Assembly (NCBI GenBank): GCA_022457065.1
Contig: JAJGBQ010000001.1
Coordinates: forward strand, 6,820,001 to 6,884,000
Source of the DNA: Curvularia sp. ZM96
Lineage: Eukaryota; Ascomycota; Dothideomycetes; Pleosporales; Pleosporaceae
Length of the DNA stretch: 64,000 nt
Direction: 5' to 3'
A model generated the notes under the pieces. The model was not told the origin of the DNA. It saw only the letters and a program-made list of their open reading frames with translations, and searched no databases. Made by a program: the position numbers and the translations under genes. Below, one piece after another: positions 10,738 to 20,746 of this stretch (positions within the stretch are counted from its first letter, which is position 1; every line of letters starts with the position of its first letter).

Positions 10738-10884
10738 CTCGTAATACTTCAGAGTTTTCTGAGTATTCCTCATTACCACGGTTCAGACTCTTCTGCCTGT
10801 TGTGTCCTCATCACGACCACGGCTCGACGACTTCAGAGTTTTCTGCTCGTCGTTGGCCGCCCAATGGGCTTCTGCCTATTGGAG

Positions 10885-10885
<1 letters not shown>

Positions 10886-10978
<93 letters not shown>
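10886..10978 (+). repeat. (GTT)31 microsatellite
   Basis: Ninety-three bases of uninterrupted GTT. In six frames it yields poly-Val, poly-Leu, poly-Cys, poly-Asn, poly-Gln or poly-Thr, which explains the homopolymeric open frames here. None is a gene. Confidence 0.97.
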
Positions 10979-11106
10979 CTGTGATTGGGGGTCCGGATCC
11001 ATACTTTGGATTCGACACAGAGCCTTGGTGCCTGAGGCCTCGCGAGACGCAGAGCCAGAAGCCCTGGAGCTCGAGGTGCCGCGTTCGAACCCCTACTTTG
11101 AGAAAA

Positions 11107-11206
11107 CCTTTTTTTTTTACCTTTGATTTTTGGTGGGCCGAGGGGCGGCCCGCCGTTTTTTGAGATACTTTTTGATAGGCCAATCGGCACAGGCGAGCCA
11201 TCAGTG
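11107..11206 (+). repeat. dispersed repeat tail, copy 1
   Basis: About 100 bp that includes TTTTTGGTGGGCCGAGGGGC and GATAGGCCAATCGGCACAGG. It is clearly homologous, with substitutions and small indels, to the reverse complement of 34222-34320. In this copy it forms the 3' end of the retroposon just before the A-rich tail. Confidence 0.85.
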
Positions 11207-11266
11207 CAAAAAAGAAAAAAAAGAACAAAAGAAGAAAAAGAAAAAGAAAGAAGTAGTCCTCGTAAT

Positions 11267-11592
11267 CGGTCTGCGGAATGCTGTCAGAATACATCAAAGA
11301 GTGCGGCCCATCGACTTACGTATCCCTTTAGAGCTGACATTCTGGCTGTTGCTGCTGTTGATGTCTGTAGGTTGAATGCGAGTACAGCATTTACATACCA
11401 TACCTATGTACGGAGTACGGAGTACTACAAACTACTACACCTTCGGCTAATTAGCGCCTGTTAGTGCGGCTGAGGGGCCGAGCTTGACTCCAGTGCACCC
11501 CTGTCGTCTCCGATATACGGAGTAGGCCGAACTCATAGCTTCCCAAAAAATGGATCTCCACACTGACGTCTCGCAAACACTTTACACACAAA
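11267..11592. promoter_or_regulatory. ILV1 upstream region
   Basis: The 326 bp between the retroposon target duplication and the ILV1 ATG carry tandem CGGAGTA units (TACGGAGTACGGAGTACT around 11408, again near 11517), a TGACTC at about 11483 resembling half of a Gcn4/CpcA site, and a TGACGTC near 11564. Cross-pathway control of amino-acid genes through TGASTCA is known in fungi; use here is only suggested. Confidence 0.35.
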
Positions 11593-13308
11593 ATGGCAAC
11601 TGTACCAGACTATTCGCGACCAACAACGCCCGCCAACGTTCCCAATGGCATCGCCTCACCTCGAACGCCAAAAAACGGCCTCGCGCTCACCGAATACACC
11701 GCAAATCCCAGTCCGCCCAATGAGTCAAGTGCGGCGAAGACAAATAGCGTCATACCCGAAGCATTCCTCCTGCCAAATGGATATCCCGACTACCTCCGCC
11801 TTATCCTCACATCGCGCGTCTACGAGGTCGTCGAAGAAACGCCATTGACAACCGCGATAAATCTCAGCAATCGTCTCGAGTGCAATGTCATGCTCAAGCG
11901 CGAAGATCTGCAGCCCGTCTTCAGTTTCAAGCTGCGGGGTGCATACAACAAGATGGCACATTTGGATCCCAAAGAACGCTGGAGAGGCGTTGTCGCATGC
12001 AGCGCCGGAAACCATGCACAGGGTGTTGCGTATTCGGCACGCAAGCTTAAGATCCCCGCGACTATTGTTATGCCCTCGGGCACGCCAGATATCAAGCATA
12101 AAAATGTGTCGAGGCTTGGAGGGTCGGTTATACTTCATGGGGCGGACTTTGATGCTGCAAAGGCAGAGGCATTGAGGTTGGAGAAGCTGCATGGGCTCAT
12201 CTCTATACCACCTTTTGACGATCCGTATGTGATTGCGGGCCAGGGCACAGTTGGCATGGAGCTGTTGCGACAAACCAATCTTCAGAACCTCAAGGCCGTC
12301 TTCTGCTGTGTGGGCGGAGGCGGTCTGATAGCAGGAACTGGTGTCTACATCAAGCGGATAGCACCGCATGTCAAGATCATAGGCGTAGAGCAGTACGATG
12401 CCAACGCCATGGTGGAATCGCTCAAAGCAGGAAAGCGCGTGCTCCTGAAAGACGTCGGGCTCTTTGCAGACGGAGCCGCAGTCAAGACAGTAGGAGAGGA
12501 GACGTTCAGGATATGCCAGGAAGTGGTCGACGAAGTCGTCCAAGTCACCACTGACGAGACATGCGCCGCCATCAAAGACATGTTCGAAGACACACGCTCG
12601 ATAGTCGAGCCCGCTGGTGCTCTTGCCCTCGCCGGACTCAAGAAATGGGTCAGCCGCAACCCATCACCCGACTCCAACCGGGGCCTCGTCGCCATTGCCA
12701 GCGGCGCAAACATGAACTTTGACCGCCTCCGCTTCGTCGCCGAGCGCGCCGCCATTGGTGAAAACAAAGAAGCCATCCTCTCCGTCACCATCCCGGAAAA
12801 GCCCGGCGCGTTTGCCAAACTCGTCTCTGTAATCCACCCCATGGCCGTTACAGAATTCAGCTACCGCTACTCGAGCCCAGACTCGGCCCATATCCTCGTC
12901 GGCGTAGAACTCAAAGCCGCAACCCGCTCGCGCGACCTGCCCGATCTCATCGAGCGCCTGGCCGCCGAAGACATGAAAGCCGAGGACCTCTCGCAAGACG
13001 AACTCGTAAAATCGCACATCCGGTACCTAGTCGGTGGCCGCAGCGACGCCGCCCACGAACACATGTTCATGTTTGAATTCCCCGAGCGCGGCGGCGCCCT
13101 CTACAAGTTTCTCAACACACTGCAGCCCGGCATGAACATTTCGCTCTTCCACTACCGCAACTATGGTGGCGATGTAGCCAAGATCCTCGCGGGCATCCAG
13201 TGTGATGATAGTGAGAGTGAGAAGTTGACGGCGTTTTTGAAGGAGATTGGGTATCCTTACAAGGAGGTGACGGATAGTCCGAGTTATAATATGTTTTTGA
13301 GGCGGTGA
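11593..13308 (+). CDS. ILV1: threonine dehydratase (threonine ammonia-lyase)
   Basis: Intronless, 571 aa, close to the yeast enzyme length. It catalyses deamination of L-threonine to 2-oxobutanoate, the first step of isoleucine synthesis, normally in mitochondria. The PLP-binding lysine is K113 in the family motif SFKLRGAYNKM; the cofactor phosphate loop appears as CVGGGGLIAG. The C-terminal third carries the tandem ACT-like regulatory domains (IPEKPGAFAKL... and FPERGGALYKF...), the site of isoleucine feedback inhibition and valine activation. The first 60 residues are Pro/Ser/Thr-rich and poorly basic, so the import signal is not obvious. Promoter now begins right after a retroposon insertion. 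Confidence 0.96.
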   Translation: MATVPDYSRPTTPANVPNGIASPRTPKNGLALTEYTANPSPPNESSAAKTNSVIPEAFLLPNGYPDYLRLILTSRVYEVVEETPLTTAINLSNRLECNVMLKREDLQPVFSFKLRGAYNKMAHLDPKERWRGVVACSAGNHAQGVAYSARKLKIPATIVMPSGTPDIKHKNVSRLGGSVILHGADFDAAKAEALRLEKLHGLISIPPFDDPYVIAGQGTVGMELLRQTNLQNLKAVFCCVGGGGLIAGTGVYIKRIAPHVKIIGVEQYDANAMVESLKAGKRVLLKDVGLFADGAAVKTVGEETFRICQEVVDEVVQVTTDETCAAIKDMFEDTRSIVEPAGALALAGLKKWVSRNPSPDSNRGLVAIASGANMNFDRLRFVAERAAIGENKEAILSVTIPEKPGAFAKLVSVIHPMAVTEFSYRYSSPDSAHILVGVELKAATRSRDLPDLIERLAAEDMKAEDLSQDELVKSHIRYLVGGRSDAAHEHMFMFEFPERGGALYKFLNTLQPGMNISLFHYRNYGGDVAKILAGIQCDDSESEKLTAFLKEIGYPYKEVTDSPSYNMFLRR

Positions 13309-14017
13309 GAAAGGGTGTGTGTGTTGGTATATACGATGATGACAATGTTATATGAAGATTTTAGAAGGAATGAAGAATAGATACCCCCGCCGTCTTTGCT
13401 CTCTCTCTCACACTTTTTGTTTTTGCGATGGCTTCTTTCTAGGAAGGGAAGGTAAAAGAAGGACGAATCATGAGACTTGTCTCCACGGCTTGGACCCAAG
13501 GATCTGGAAGCCAGCAAAGGATAGCCTTCTATTTCAGCACCGAGGCAGACTCTTGTGCAACAGAATCACGTCATAGCAACACAACTTCAACTTCACACCT
13601 AGTCAAGTGAATACACAAGTTCCCTTGAAAAAAAAAAGTTTGTTGCAACCATGTAAAATTCCGTTGCCTATCTATCTCTGTTCGAGTGCAGCATGTTGCG
13701 ATGCGTGCGAGAGGAGCCAAGTCAAAGCCATCAATCAGTTGCTGACCATCTACCTACCTTGGCTACAGTATTGGTATCCTGATATCAAGAAAGTAATAGT
13801 TTCTAGATTAAAAAAAGCGCAAACGAAGGGGGGAACGATGCGAAGAAGGGGAAAGCAGTGGAGGGGGCTATGGCAACAAGAACAAACAAGCCGTCAGCGC
13901 CTAGTCCAAGCGAACGCCTCGATTTACCCCCAAAAAGTACAATGTGTTCCCAAGCTGGTGATAACGACGGTGTGGGTGACCGGTTTAGCTGATATGTATG
14001 TTTTTTGTCTTTGTCAC
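13309..14017. other. convergent intergenic region ILV1 / BCAS3-like
   Basis: About 700 bp between two converging stop codons; it should contain both terminators. The open frame at 13607-14209 has no domain and overlaps the neighbour antisense. Confidence 0.5.
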
Positions 14018-17000
14018 TCACACTCTGTCCTCTGCAAAGTCGAGAACCTCACAGTCGTCTTCGAAGAAACCTTCTTCGTCGCCATTGTCCTTCTTGATAC
14101 GTCGCCGTCTAGTGGTCACGACAACTTGCTCTACTTCTTCTTCACCATCTCGCAAAACGAGCTTGTTCTCGATCCTAGCAGCTACACCGGTAATGTCATC
14201 CTCGCCTGAGTCGTACGCGTGCGACAAGGGTGAAGTGAGCTTTGTCGCTTCTACGCTCTCACCGAAGAGCCAGGTGGAGGAATCGTCATGGTGAAGGTCC
14301 GAAACGAGTTCGGGAAGAGTTGGCTGGTATTCGCTGGCGCTGCCATGAACTTCGGACGCCTGTCTTGCGTAAACAAAACGGGTCACGCGCTTGTCTGTGT
14401 AGAAGGGCTGGTAAGGCGGGTTGGTCTCAATCTCAGAGAAACTAATCGGCGCAAGCGTTGGTCCAGCAGGTTTACGGTGAGGCAGGCTGCGTGGCAACCA
14501 GTCGCCGTAGAAATCTTGGCTTGGCTCCGGGTCGCCGGGTTGTGGGAAAAGCTGCTCTGTGACCGCTGGTGGAAGTGCAATATCAGGGATAGGAGCCAGC
14601 CCGAACTCAACGGCTTTCTTCTTGGTGATTGTGGCGGTGTTACCCGACCTTCCTTTGCCAGCAGCAGGTCGCATCTGGACCCGCCAGATTTGAAGTACAC
14701 CGCCAGACACTAGTGCGATTGAGCCACGACCCCTTCCAGACAGCCAACGAACGCTGTAGGGCTTGACGCCGCTAGGAGATGATGGAAGCGTCAACTTGTT
14801 GTCGCCCGCATGACGGATGTTATTGATTGATTTGCCAACTCCAGCGGCCACGGCTTTACCAGATTTGGCACCCGCAGCAGGTGTCACTCCAAGACCACTC
14901 AGGCTGAAACGAGAACCACCACTGTTAGTCCTCGTGCGAACAGCATCAAACCAGGGTTTTGCGCTGCTGATGGCTTGCATTGCCGAGTTGACTGGTCCAG
15001 CAGATCCGGCAGGAGAAGTGGATTCTTTGGGTTGAGCTGGTTGGGCAGCAGGTCGAATTCGCCTGGCTGGTGGCCATTGGAATGCAGATGCCGGCATGGG
15101 AAACATGTGCACCGTTCCTTTATCGGTAATCACCGCCAACCTGTCAGCTCTAGGGGCAGACCACACGACGTCAATGACATTTGCAACCGTCATGCGGGTG
15201 AATCGAGCAACCTGTCGGACATGAGGCCCGGTAGGTTGTTCCCTTGCGGTTCTGCGCGCTCGTCGAAAATGCATACGCTTCAGGTCCCAGACGTCTTGGT
15301 AGTCGCCCTTCTTGCTCACCGACATGAGCATTAAGCCGCTAGGAGAAAAGGACAGGAAGCTGCACCCCAAGGCTGCCGGTACAGTTGCAACGGGCTGAAG
15401 GGCACTCTTGCTTCGGTTTTCTTCCGCGTCTAGTAGTTTCTGTAGATCAAAGACGGAGATGACGGCGGATTCTTGCCTGGGTTGCGCCTGGCTGTAGCCA
15501 TGTGTAGGTGGGAAGTAATTCTGCATAGGATCCTGGCCGTGCGAGCCACCATTGCCTTGTTGGCCTTTGTTCATGTAGCTTTTGAACGCCTGCATTCCCT
15601 TCTCGGTGGCCCAGCGCGCGCCTTTGATAGCAACCTGGGTTCCTTCGCGCGTAAGTCTGTCAATCAAGCCCGCCTCATTAGGCGCATCGACGGCACAGTT
15701 AGGCAAGGGTTGAGGCGGCACACTGTGGTGCGCAAGGCCTGGAACACGTTCGTAGTAGGGCGATGTGAGCGCCACGCCGTTGACGGGATAGAGTGAGCTT
15801 GACGATGGTGGAGAGAGGGCAAGCCAACGATCAGACAGCGAGAAGACTGGCAAGCCATACTTGTCAGGTGGTATCTCATCATGGCTCCCATCTGCAGCGC
15901 TTGAGCCATTGGAATGTACGGCTCGTTCTCGATTCTGGACAGAGGTCCACATCTTTCCGATGCAGCGAAAGCGCTCGGCATACTCCAAGTGGCCTTCGGT
16001 ATACGGAGCAAAGACGAAGACTTCTCCACTTGCACCAGAAGCTACCACAACAAACTTTCCCTTTGCATCAACGACGAAATCGCCTACGGGGGGTGGTGGC
16101 TGGAACATGGGACTGTCGATGGGGCTGGTGAGGGGAACCAGTGGTGTTCTGTACAGAACAGCCAGTCTCCGCCGCTCCTTGAGGGAGTAGACCTCAACAG
16201 TGGTCTGATAACCACTGATCTGGCCATTCCCATGGTCTCCTAGTCGCGAAGAGGGCCGGCTCGGTGAATCCGAGGCCGAGTCGTCAGCGGCAGAAGAGCC
16301 ACTGGCACTGCTACTGCGACTGTCCTTGATGACTGGGCCGTGCAGGGTGAGGGCAACGAGTGGCCGAGAAGCAGCAAGCGGGTCTCTTCGAGATGACCAG
16401 GGCAAGATTTTTGCGCCTATGACGGCACCCCGCAGGCCCTCCAAGCGACCTACAATGTCCATCTTACTCTTCTCGACACGAAAGACATCAAGACCGCCTT
16501 GAGAGCCGATAAGCAGGACGTTCTCGGCGGTGCGCGCAGCTTCGTCTCCGGCCATGGATAGGGTATCGAAGCCACAAAAGCAGCCGCCTTGACCGGGCTG
16601 GAGTCCACTGGCTGGGGCATTGCTCAGAAAGTCAAGGTTTGGCAGGTTGTAGTAATGAGCTTGTGGCTGATGTGGCAGGGGTGGGTTAGGCATGAACTGG
16701 TGTGAAGGGGTACGGCCGCCTTGCGAGTAGATGGAGGCCCTGCGGTCACTACCGGGAGAGTGTTGCATCCTGCCACCGAAGCTAGTGTATTGGTTAGGAT
16801 GGCTAAGGGGCCGTGGACCAGGCGGTGAGTTGGACATGGCCTGTTGTGCGTACAGACCCTCTCGAGCACCGGGCGAGTTATGAAAGGTGGGCGGAGAGCC
16901 TGCAATAGCTATTCCGCCGTTACTCGGGGAGCCTTGGTGGGCAAAGAATGGAACCGACTTGGCCCACTCGGTGGTGTAGTGGGCGGTTGTGTTTCGCGTG

Positions 17001-17260
17001 GCACCGATAGCCGACAGCAAGGGCGAGGTGGTCGCATTGTAGTTTGTGGGTGGAGAGGTGGAGGACAGACGGTTTGCAGACGAGGGAGAGGACGTCCTGA
17101 GCCGGTCAAGTCAGTATGGCAGCAGGGCAGGAGCCAAAGAGGCATCACGCCGGCAGTGAGTCACTGGGGCGCGGGTGGGAACAGGAGGCGGTCACATACA
17201 CTTGTCTGGGGTATATACGCGTAACCTTTTCGCCCGGCCTATTTCTTCTTCCCAGCTCAT
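14018..17260 (-). CDS. BCAS3-type WD40 beta-propeller protein
   Basis: Two exons: 17202-17260 and 14018-17096, joined over a 105 bp intron with branch TACTGAC and acceptor CTCAG. The long frame alone begins at TTG; adding the exon supplies the ATG at 17260 and N-terminus MSWEEEIGRAKRLRVYTPDK. Product 1045 aa. It has a Ser/Pro-rich N-terminal region, then a WD40-like propeller (ENVLLIGSQGGLDVFRV..., ...FVVVASGASGEVFVFAPY..., ...GCSFLSFSPSGLMLMSVS, ...VVWSAPRADRLAVITDKGTVHMFPM) and the conserved BCAS3-like segment near 780-880. Animal BCAS3 binds PI3P on forming autophagosomes with PHAF1; a phagophore or endomembrane role here is by family only. Acidic C-terminal tail. Confidence 0.85.
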
Positions 17261-18709
17261 GTCTCGACGAGTTGCGACCGCGCGCGTGGGGGCTGTCGTG
17301 CTGCTTGCTAGACTTTGGCTGGTGCTTGTGCAGGTAGGTGAGGTTTGAAACCGGCTTCGTTTGCGTGTGCTCTGCGGCGTTATCGGGCGATGAGCTCATA
17401 TAACCTGCTGGAAGAGGCGTGTGGACGTGTATAGGGAGAGCGCTAGCTCAAAGACAGAGGGCGAGTGTGCGTGTGTATACTATGTCGTGGTGGTGGGCAA
17501 GGAGGGCAAGGGGAGCAACGGGTGCAGGCGGCAGGAGAGGGCAGGGCTAAACACGGATGGTTGCGTCATGTGCCTTGGTGACCGCCAGCTCGTGCGGGTG
17601 CCAGTCGCGTGCGTGCACAACCAGGCACTGGACAGCGGGATTACGGCGCAGCGGTACTATGCTGACTCGGCTGTGCGGTGCTGTGAGGTGTCGTGAAGTG
17701 GGGATGGGTGATGATGTGCTATCTCTCAGCTATCGCAGTGGGGGTGGAGCTGTGCCCTGCACGCGGTTACACAGTCGTCGAAGCCCCGCACGCTGCACGG
17801 GAAGCAAGTCGGTGTTTGTAGCACAGGAAACAGAGAGTGAGCGTGTGTCAGAGAGAGAGAAATCAGCGGGCAAGAGAGCGTCGAGGGCGAGCTTTATCAG
17901 CGGGGCAGTTGTTGAGATGTTGTGCTCGTAGGCGTGTATGCTCGAGAGGTACCGAGAGGGGCATATGCAGGTGCATGCCGCGCGCGCACCCTGCGATTCG
18001 CTCGACGCCGCCCTGTCAGGCCTACACTGCACGCCCGCTCGTGACCTACACACGTACTGCCTGTGTATGTAAGCACCCTTCCGGCTCCTGCCGACGCCTA
18101 TCGATAGCGGTTCCTACCATATCCGCACCTACACTCACTATGCTATGCGCGCAGTATTTGTACCGACACACTCCCACCTGCGCAGCAAGCCATAAGCATT
18201 CCTACCACTGGCACGACATTGCTCATGTATCACTAGCCTATTTGTCTCTCCGCACGTCTCAGTCAGCGTCGGCGTCGGCGTCAGCGCCAGGATGACATCA
18301 CTGTCCTCAACATCTTCCTCCTTCAAGCCGTCTTACCCTGCTCCCCATGTTACGGCATCTTCGTACCTTCGTAGGTAGTGGCTTTGGCGTCGACATGGAC
18401 GCCAGCCATCTTCATCTAGGCCAGTTTGCTTTTTCTCCGACAATGGACCGCGCGTGCCTAGTCAACCGGGCCAGCATCCTGATATGGCTCGTAGCCGGTA
18501 ATTAGATGCTTCTACCCATGCCCATCGCCGTAACCGAGCCTCAAGACCCTAACCGAGCCACCTCAAGAGCCTAACCGAGCAATCTCGACAATCTAACCGA
18601 GCAAATCTGCAGAGGCGAGTGACCGAGTCGCTCGCCGACTGCCGTTGAAAAGCTCATGGCGCCCGTCTTCGTGGCCAGCCAGCAATCAAGTTGAAATCGC
18701 TCTCGCGCC
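17261..18709. promoter_or_regulatory. long divergent intergenic region BCAS3-like / SRPBCC gene
   Basis: About 1.45 kb between divergent ATGs. Numerous GC-rich open frames on both strands lack domains and partners. It includes the CTAACCGAGC-type tandem array described separately. I interpret the rest as promoters and long leaders. Confidence 0.45.
18528..18606 (+). repeat. degenerate CTAACCGAGC tandem array
   Basis: The unit TAACCGAGC recurs at about 18531, 18550, 18573 and 18594, spaced by 19-23 bp of C/A-rich sequence with a related CTCAAGA/CTCGACA spacer. It lies about 110 bp upstream of the SRPBCC gene ATG, so it may be a promoter repeat rather than a mobile remnant. Confidence 0.6.
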
Positions 18710-19330
18710 ATGCTCAAGTCGACTCTTCTCAGCGCCCTCTGCGGTGCCTTGCTGCATTGCGGTTCAGCCGTTTCCCAGTCCACCAACCTCCCAAACGTCG
18801 AACCGGGCGTCTTCAATGCCAGCACCCGCATAGAGATCCACAACACGTCCTTTGACGCCGTCTGGAACTTGCTCACTGATTTCCCAAACTACGCCGACTG
18901 GAATCCTTTCGTCCGATATGCAGTCGTCACCTCGCCACTCAACTTGACCTTGCCCGACCAACGGCCTGTTGAGGGCAAGAACCTTTTTTTCCGCGTCCAG
19001 ATTCCCTCATTACCTCTACCCGTCAACAAGGACACCCGAGAAAGGCTACGGAGCACGCAATTCTCCGCCGAGCGCATTACAGCTGTGCAGTACGACAAGG
19101 GGAGGCTGGCCTGGGAGTTTTGGCCGCCCTCCCCCATGCTCAAAGCAGAGAGGTGGCAGGCTATTACCGATCTAGGCAACGGCACGGTACTCTACGAGAG
19201 TCGAGAGGTCTTCAGCGGACCATTAGCCCACGTCATCAGAAGCACCATGGAAGAGGACCTTCAAGCATCATTCAAGGGCCAGGGAGAGGGAATGAAGCTG
19301 TATCTCGAGGGCAATAAAGGCACGCTGTGA
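18710..19330 (+). CDS. secreted SRPBCC (START/polyketide-cyclase-like) protein
   Basis: Single exon, 206 aa. An N-terminal signal peptide is evident (MLKSTLLSALCGALLHCGSAVSQS). The rest has the SRPBCC helix-grip pattern: IEIHNTSFDAVWNLLTDFPNYADWNPFVR at the start, and AERWQAITDLGNGTVLYESREVFSGPLAHVI toward the end, followed by an amphipathic C-terminal helix with EDLQASFKGQGEGMKLYLE. Such folds bind lipids or hydrophobic ligands or cyclise polyketides; a secreted copy is less common than cytosolic ones. Four NxS/T sequons lie in the mature part. Ligand unknown. Confidence 0.75.
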   Translation: MLKSTLLSALCGALLHCGSAVSQSTNLPNVEPGVFNASTRIEIHNTSFDAVWNLLTDFPNYADWNPFVRYAVVTSPLNLTLPDQRPVEGKNLFFRVQIPSLPLPVNKDTRERLRSTQFSAERITAVQYDKGRLAWEFWPPSPMLKAERWQAITDLGNGTVLYESREVFSGPLAHVIRSTMEEDLQASFKGQGEGMKLYLEGNKGTL

Positions 19331-19770
19331 TTCTGGTACACGACACGTTACGACCCCTGAGTATAAAAAGTTGCTGCCTTTCTTCCAAAAAATAATTGTT
19401 TTTTAAGCCACTGTATGGCGCTGTATATAATACTATCAAGCTGATGCGCCCTGGACATACACGGGCCCCACTTATCAAGAGCAAGGGTCTACCCCTGTCG
19501 CCCATCCAACCGCCGCTTCGCCGCTGTCGCAATCGCACATGGCCTCAACACGCCCCAACATCAGGTGCATGTTCACCATGACGTGATTCCCACACTGTCT
19601 TTCAAGCCCGCTGTGTTTCTCTTCTCTTATCGCATTTTAGACCTCTTGCTGTATGCTCGCGTGATACTAGATACTAGATCCTAGATACCGGCAACGCCGC
19701 CGATGCCGTCCAGTCGCTCTTCTTATCGCTCGTCCTTCCATCTCAATCCCAAAGTGCGCCGGCTGCCAGT
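19331..19770. other. intergenic region before the cystinosin-like gene
   Basis: 440 bp between two plus-strand genes, with AT-rich 3' UTR-like sequence (19370-19440) and pyrimidine-rich sequence before the next ATG. An imperfect ATACTAGATACTAGATCCTAGATAC repeat sits near 19665-19690. Confidence 0.45.
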
Positions 19771-20746
19771 ATGACGATCAACCCCGAGCTCGAGGCTTTT
19801 GCGCGAGCCATGTCGCGCGTCCTAGGCTGGGCCTACTTTCTTGCTTGGTTCGTTTGCACCTTCCTACGCGCCAAACTGCTCCTGCCTTTGCCCACGCTGA
19901 CCATACATCTTCCAGGTCCGGGTCCTTTTACCCCCAGCCTATATCAAACTACCTGCGCAAATCCACCCTCGGTCTCGCAATCGACTTTCCCACCCTCAAT
20001 GTCCTCGGCTTCGTCTGCTACACCCTGTCCACAGCCTCGTTTCTCTACTCCCCGACCATCAAAGCCCAGTATGCCTACAGACACCCCGAAGCTCCCCAGA
20101 CGACGGTGCGATTCAACGACTTCCTCTTCGCCGCACACGGTGCTCTCATGTGCATCATCATATACAGCCAGTTTTTTGAGCGGCTGTGGGGGTTCGAAGT
20201 GGGCAAGAGACAGCGCGTGAGTCGCACCGTGTTTAGCGTCTGGTGGGGTTGTGTCGTTGCTATCTTTGCGGTGATTGTGCTGGTCCGCGTGAAAGGAGCG
20301 AAAGGCGGATACGATGCTGAGGGATGGGCGTGGATTGACGTGGTAAGTTTGTCTCTGTTGCACTGTGCTATGACCTAGCCTAACACCAAGCCTTATAGAT
20401 CTATACCCTCGGCTATGTCAAGCTCCTCACGGTCTTCCTCAAATATATCCCGCAGGCCTGGGTCAACTACAAGCGCAAGTCCACTCTTGGCTGGAGCATC
20501 TATCCCATGCTGCTTGACTTTGCTGGAGGCTGGCTGTCACTTGCTCAGCTGTGCATTGATTCTGCGCTTCAGAACGATTGGAGCGGTGTCACTGGCAATC
20601 CAGTCAAGTTTGGACTCGGCAACATCACTATTGTGTTCGATATCATCTTCATGTGGCAGCATTACGTCTTGTATCGACATACACCTGGGAAAAAGGTCGA
20701 GGACGAGGAAGAGTCGGAAGCACTAGTCGGGGCGATACGAGATTAG
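19771..20746 (+). CDS. cystinosin-like PQ-loop lysosomal/vacuolar transporter
   Basis: Three exons, 19771-19847, 19916-20342 and 20399-20746 (introns 68 and 56 bp; the first with a CTGAC branch), giving 283 aa. The splice restores LAWSGSFYPQPISNYLRKST, the first PQ loop, and the second PQ loop is in KYIPQAWVNYKRKSTLGWSIY. Seven hydrophobic helices and the FxxP..NY..KST signature match cystinosin and yeast Ers1, proton-coupled exporters of cystine from lysosome or vacuole. The C-terminus ends in an acidic tail without a clear tyrosine sorting motif. Substrate is inferred from family. Confidence 0.9.

Larger units (their letters stand above)
10746..11252 (+). mobile_element. A-tailed SINE-like retroposon
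   Basis: This 507 bp unit lies between the MITE and the right-hand 14 bp target duplication. Its first 16 bases (ACTTCAGAGTTTTCTG) recur at 10830-10845. It contains a (GTT)31 microsatellite, then a stretch with a Pol III B-box-like GTTCGAACCCC at 11083-11093, a T-run at 11108-11118, a block shared with another locus in this window, and an A/G-rich tail at 11208-11252. The tail plus duplication indicates retroposition, probably by a LINE in trans. The tRNA-derived assignment is weaker because I see no good A box and the B box is central rather than at the 5' end. Confidence 0.6.
10490..11266. repeat. 14 bp target-site duplication enclosing a nested insertion
   Basis: The sequence GTAGTCCTCGTAAT occurs at 10490-10503 and again at 11253-11266, and the bases beyond each end differ. 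The right-hand copy directly follows an A-rich tail. This is what a retroposon leaves at its target. The last eight bases of the left copy (CTCGTAAT, 10496-10503) recur at 10738-10745, immediately after the MITE described separately, so the MITE landed in the left duplication after the retroposon had inserted. Confidence 0.75.

Noticed and set aside
10802..11297. Poly-Val, poly-Asn, poly-Gln, poly-Thr and poly-Cys proteins
   Set aside because: All are translations of the (GTT)31 microsatellite in a retroposon; none has a start context or domain.
11725..12543. 272-codon minus-strand frame inside ILV1
   Set aside because: Antisense shadow of the threonine dehydratase catalytic domain; no independent evidence.
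17421..18295. Overlapping frames in the 17-18 kb intergenic region
   Set aside because: Repeats of GTGT/GAGAGA composition, no hydrophobic or domain pattern, frames on both strands equally long.
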